From assembly GCF_040744945.1 (NCBI RefSeq), contig NZ_CP160453.1:4464001-4528000 (forward strand): 64,000 nt of DNA. The letters are read 5' to 3'. Source of the stretch: Saccharothrix sp. HUAS TT1. GTDB lineage: Bacteria; Actinomycetota; Actinomycetes; Mycobacteriales; Pseudonocardiaceae. The position numbers were made by a program, and so were the translations under genes. Numbering within the stretch: the stretch's first letter is position 1; the number at the start of each line of letters is the position of its first letter. This document shows positions 61,222-64,000 of the stretch, in pieces. Below the pieces are notes generated by a model. It had not been told where the DNA came from and did no database searches. It was given only the letters and a program-made list of their open reading frames with translations.

Positions 61222-62655
61222 ATGGAACGCCCCTTCGCGATGCTCGCCGTCGGTGCGGCGGTGGTCGCATCCGCCACCGCCCTGCCGCCGGCGGCGACCG
61301 CGGCGGCCGGTTGCCGCGTCGACTACGCGGTGGCGAGCCAGTGGCACGGCGGGTTCCAGGCCAACGTCAAGATCACTAACCTGGGTGACGCCGTCGGCGG
61401 CTGGTCGCTCGGCTTCGACTTCGCCGACGCCGGGCAGCGGGTCGTCCAGGGCTGGAGCGCCACGTGGAGCCAGTCCGGCAACCGCGTCACGGCGCGGAAC
61501 GCGAGCTGGAACGGCTCCCTGGCGACCGGGGGCTCCGCCTCGATCGGCTTCACCGCCTCGAACACCGGCGCCAACCCGGCCCCGACCCGGTTCACCCTCA
61601 ACGGCGTGGCCTGCGACGGCGACCCCGGCAGCCCCGGCGACCCCGTCCTCGACCGGGTCGCCACCGCGGGCCGGGTCCAGGCGGGCGCCGACGCCCTGCG
61701 GTTCAGCTGGCCCGGCGTCTACTTCGAGGGCCGGTTCCGCGGCACCGGGATCGGCGTCGCGCTGGACGACCCGGCCGCCGACTACGAGGTCCAGGTGGAC
61801 GGCCGGACCGCCGCCACCCTGGTGACCCCGGCCCCCGGCACGCACTGGGTCAACGGCCTGGCCGACGCCGAGCACACCGTCCGGCTGGTCAAGCGCAGCG
61901 AGAGCCCGTGGGCCACCAGCGCGTTCCGCGGCTTCGTCGCCGCGCCCGGCGGGGCGGTCCTGGCCAAGCCCGCGCCGCGGACCAGGCAGGTCGAGTTCAT
62001 CGGCGACTCGCACACCGCCGGCTACGGCAACCTGTCCACCTCCCGCGACTGCACCGGCGACCAGGTCAACCGCACCACCGACGCCGACCGCGCGTTCAGC
62101 GCGCTGACCGCCCGCGCGCTCGGCGCCGACTACCAGGTCAACGCCTTCTCCGGTCGCGGCATGGTGCGCAACTACAACGGCGGCGAGGCGGGCGCCGACT
62201 ACCGCACCTACTACGACCGCGCGCTGCTCGCCGTCGACGGCGACGTGTGGCCGAAGCCGGCGGGCTGGCGACCGCAGCTGGTCGTCGTCGGCCTGGGCAT
62301 CAACGACTTCTCGACCGCCGTCAACCCCGGCGAGCCGTGGACGCCGGAGAGCCTGGTCACCGCCTACAAGACGGCGTACCACGGTTTCCTGGACAAGCTG
62401 CGCGCCCGCTACGGCAACGACACCACCATCGTCGTCATCGCCACCCAGATGGGCAACACCACCGCGTTCCTCGACTCGACGCGCCAGGTCGTGGCCGAGC
62501 GCAACAGCCGCGGCGACGCCCGCGTCCGCCACTGGTACCAGGACAACAGCGGGCTGGACAACGCCGGCTGCCACTGGCACCCGTCGGCCCGCGACCACCG
62601 GCTCATCGCCGAGCGGCTGGGCGCGTTCATCGCGACCCTGCCACTGGCCTGGTGA
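61222..62655 (+). CDS. Secreted CBM2 - CE2-type carbohydrate esterase
   Basis: The protein is 477 residues from ATG 61222 (GGAGG). A signal peptide (to about AATAAA, residue 28) leads to a CBM2 cellulose-binding domain (GCRVDYAVASQWHGGFQANV to FTLNGVAC, with a bracketing Cys pair). A jelly-roll domain typical of CE2 (FSWPGVYFEGRFRGTGIGVALDD) comes next, then an SGNH hydrolase domain with nucleophile Ser in FIGDSHTAGYGN (near 262) and catalytic His in HWHPSARDHRLIAERLG (near 451). CE2 enzymes remove acetyl groups from xylan, mannan or cellulosic substrates. It complements the CBM2-GH5 glucanase at 36007. Confidence 0.93.
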   Translation: MERPFAMLAVGAAVVASATALPPAATAAAGCRVDYAVASQWHGGFQANVKITNLGDAVGGWSLGFDFADAGQRVVQGWSATWSQSGNRVTARNASWNGSLATGGSASIGFTASNTGANPAPTRFTLNGVACDGDPGSPGDPVLDRVATAGRVQAGADALRFSWPGVYFEGRFRGTGIGVALDDPAADYEVQVDGRTAATLVTPAPGTHWVNGLADAEHTVRLVKRSESPWATSAFRGFVAAPGGAVLAKPAPRTRQVEFIGDSHTAGYGNLSTSRDCTGDQVNRTTDADRAFSALTARALGADYQVNAFSGRGMVRNYNGGEAGADYRTYYDRALLAVDGDVWPKPAGWRPQLVVVGLGINDFSTAVNPGEPWTPESLVTAYKTAYHGFLDKLRARYGNDTTIVVIATQMGNTTAFLDSTRQVVAERNSRGDARVRHWYQDNSGLDNAGCHWHPSARDHRLIAERLGAFIATLPLAW

Positions 62656-62706
62656 CCGTCCACTCCGGACCATCGTCCCGCGCTGCGGCGCGCGCCGGGT
62701 GACTGT

Positions 62707-62748
62707 CGGTCAACGACTGGCGGTCAACGACTGGCGGTCAACGACTGC
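62707..62748. repeat. Three 14-base direct repeats CGGTCAACGACTGG
   Basis: Two identical copies (62707-62720, 62721-62734) and a third with a last-base change (62735-62748), followed by a partial copy, lie at the 3' end of the TPR gene and overlap its stop codon. The 14-base unit is not a multiple of three, so copy number would change the end of the protein. Confidence 0.8.
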
Positions 62749-64000
62749 CGGTCAGCGCGTGCCGCAGGTTCGCGCGCGCGTTCAGCGTCGCGGGGTGGTC
62801 GGCGCCCAGCACCCGCTCCCGGTCGGCGATCACCGAGTGGAACTCCGCCACCGCCCGCTCGTGCCGCCCGGCGTCCCACAGCGCGGAGGCCAGGTTGTCG
62901 CGGCACGTCAGCGCCTGCGGGTGGTCGGGGCCGAGGTCGCGTTCCAGGGTGTCCCGGGCGGCCTCCAGCAGCTCGACCGCCGCGGCGTGGTCACCGCCCC
63001 CGTCCCGGGCCAGCGCGTGGTTGTTCATCGCGACCAGGGTCAGCGGGTGGGCGTCGCCGAACCGCCGGCGCGCCCGCTCCAGGGTCTCCGCACTGGACGA
63101 CAGCGCGCCGCGCACCTCACCGGCGGCGAGCAGGGTCGTGCTCAGGTCGTTGCGCGCCGCGAACGTGAGCGGGTGCGTCGGGCCGAGCACGCGCTCGACG
63201 TGGGCGGCCACTTCGCGGTGGCGCACGGCGGCGAGCCGCACCAGCCCGGCCTCCCGGTAGGCGGAGGCCAGGTTGAGCCGGGCGGTGAGGGCGTCCGGGT
63301 GGTCCGCGCCGAGCGCCCGCTCCTCGTCCCGCGCCAGCGCCTCGAAGATCCGGACCGCCTGCCGCACGTGCCCGAGCTCCAGCAGCGCGGTGGCGAGGTT
63401 GTTGCGGGCGGTGAAGGTGGACACGTGGTCCCCGCCGAGCACCCGTTCGCACTCCGCCACCGCCCGCCGCCCGGCGGTCACGGCGCCGGCGAGGTCGCCC
63501 GAGTGCCGCAGGCCGCGGACCAGGTTCACCCGCGCCTCCAAGGTGGACGGGTGGTCGTCGCCGACGGCGCGCCTGCACTCGGCGAGCGACTTCTCGTACA
63601 GGGGCGCCGCGCGCGCCACGTCCCGGGCCTCCAGGTAGGTGTTGGCCAGGTTCGTGCGGCTGACCAGCGTGTGCGGGTGGTCGGGGCCCAGCGCCTCCAG
63701 CGAGTCGGCGAGCGCGGCCTCGTGGCCGGCGATCGCCAGTGCGTGCTCGCCCGCCGCCGTCCACGCCTGCGCCAGGTTGTTCCGCAGCGCGGCGACGCCC
63801 TGGTGGTCGCCGGAGTCCTCGGCGTTGCGGAGCGCGCGGGTGAAGTGGGCGGTCGCGGTGGCCAGGTCGCCCTGGTGGGCCAGGAACAGGCCCACCCCGT
63901 TGAGCAGGGCGGAGGTCCACGCCGTGTCGTCCGCGGGATCGCTGTGGTCCAGCAGCGCCCGGGCGTGCGGCAGGACCGCGCGGTACACCGGCCAGGCCCC
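62738..64000 (-). CDS. Tetratricopeptide-repeat protein, N-terminus outside window
   Basis: The last about 420 residues are visible. Nearly regular 42-residue tetratricopeptide units (kinesin-light-chain type) carry the recurring phrase LGxDHPxTLxxRxNLA; at least eight copies can be counted. The frame stays open through position 64000 with TWPVYRAVLPHARALLDH-like start of the first unit, the usual junction with an upstream NB-ARC ATPase, so this is probably the C-terminal half of an NB-ARC-TPR (AfsR-like or STAND) protein. Function cannot be read from the repeats alone. Confidence 0.88.
   Translation of the reverse strand, partial: GAWPVYRAVLPHARALLDHSDPADDTAWTSALLNGVGLFLAHQGDLATATAHFTRALRNAEDSGDHQGVAALRNNLAQAWTAAGEHALAIAGHEAALADSLEALGPDHPHTLVSRTNLANTYLEARDVARAAPLYEKSLAECRRAVGDDHPSTLEARVNLVRGLRHSGDLAGAVTAGRRAVAECERVLGGDHVSTFTARNNLATALLELGHVRQAVRIFEALARDEERALGADHPDALTARLNLASAYREAGLVRLAAVRHREVAAHVERVLGPTHPLTFAARNDLSTTLLAAGEVRGALSSSAETLERARRRFGDAHPLTLVAMNNHALARDGGGDHAAAVELLEAARDTLERDLGPDHPQALTCRDNLASALWDAGRHERAVAEFHSVIADRERVLGADHPATLNARANLRHALTGSR

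Overview
The window is 64 kb of very GC-rich actinomycete chromosome. Third codon positions are almost all G or C, GTG starts are frequent, and many genes look leaderless, with a TANNNT-type -10 box 6-8 bases before the start codon. Cytochromes P450, a type II cholesterol oxidase, an F420-type oxidoreductase and an NRPS fit a soil Actinomycetes genome, possibly Pseudonocardiales (for example a Saccharothrix or Actinosynnema relative). That placement is inference.

Layout. 1-5593 (minus) is the edge of a nonribosomal peptide cluster. It has an NRPS running off the left end, with order A-T-C-[adenylation remnant]-T-E, and just upstream a stand-alone penicillin-binding-protein-like hydrolase that looks like a SurE-type peptide cyclase. 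6154-9834 holds a small alarmone synthetase, an EamA transporter behind a possible leader peptide and two hairpins, a degenerate ATPase-fold protein, and a divergent yceI/marR pair with two matching operators. 9917-17065 is the conserved actinobacterial operon fibronectin-III membrane protein - MoxR ATPase - DUF58 - TgpA-like transglutaminase, converging on a membrane Ser/Thr kinase. 18863-27887 is catabolic or redox: MFS, P450, serine esterase, cholesterol oxidase, and a three-subunit molybdenum hydroxylase operon.

28052-42615 is a plant-polysaccharide region. It has a GH95 fucosidase, a rhamnose-type ABC transporter whose ATPase gene has been cut to a 3' stub fused to the 3' stub of a rhamnogalacturonan lyase (a deletion scar), and a CBM2-GH5-X2-CBM46 glucanase with an operator array. 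Accessory enzymes follow, including an SDR missing its second beta strand. 42682-44563 carries a pentapeptide-repeat protein, a tRNA 3' fragment and two flavin or deazaflavin oxidoreductases. 44649-48783 is a possible conflict (defence or cell-death) locus: a TPR-CHAT protease, a small TPR protein and a divergent pair encoding a zinc-ribbon protein and a membrane protein.

48893-58839 is a coherent uncharacterised biosynthetic locus. A tyrosine-type MIO ammonia-lyase (His87-Leu88 selectivity pair) is divergent from a six-gene operon encoding two paralogous flavin monooxygenases, an acyl-CoA ligase, an FMN alpha-hydroxyacid oxidase, an unusual P450 and a cation/proton antiporter. A 24-base inverted repeat sits between the two promoters. 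58851-60817 is a two-component system, 61222-62655 a CBM2-CE2 esterase, and a TPR protein runs off the right edge.

The strongest candidates for something new are the TAL-monooxygenase-ligase-P450 locus with its single shared operator, the NRPS with a deleted adenylation core next to a PBP-type cyclase, and the TPR-CHAT locus. Convergent pairs are packed tightly, and several overlap or abut at their stop codons. All functional calls are from reading the sequence; no database search was run.
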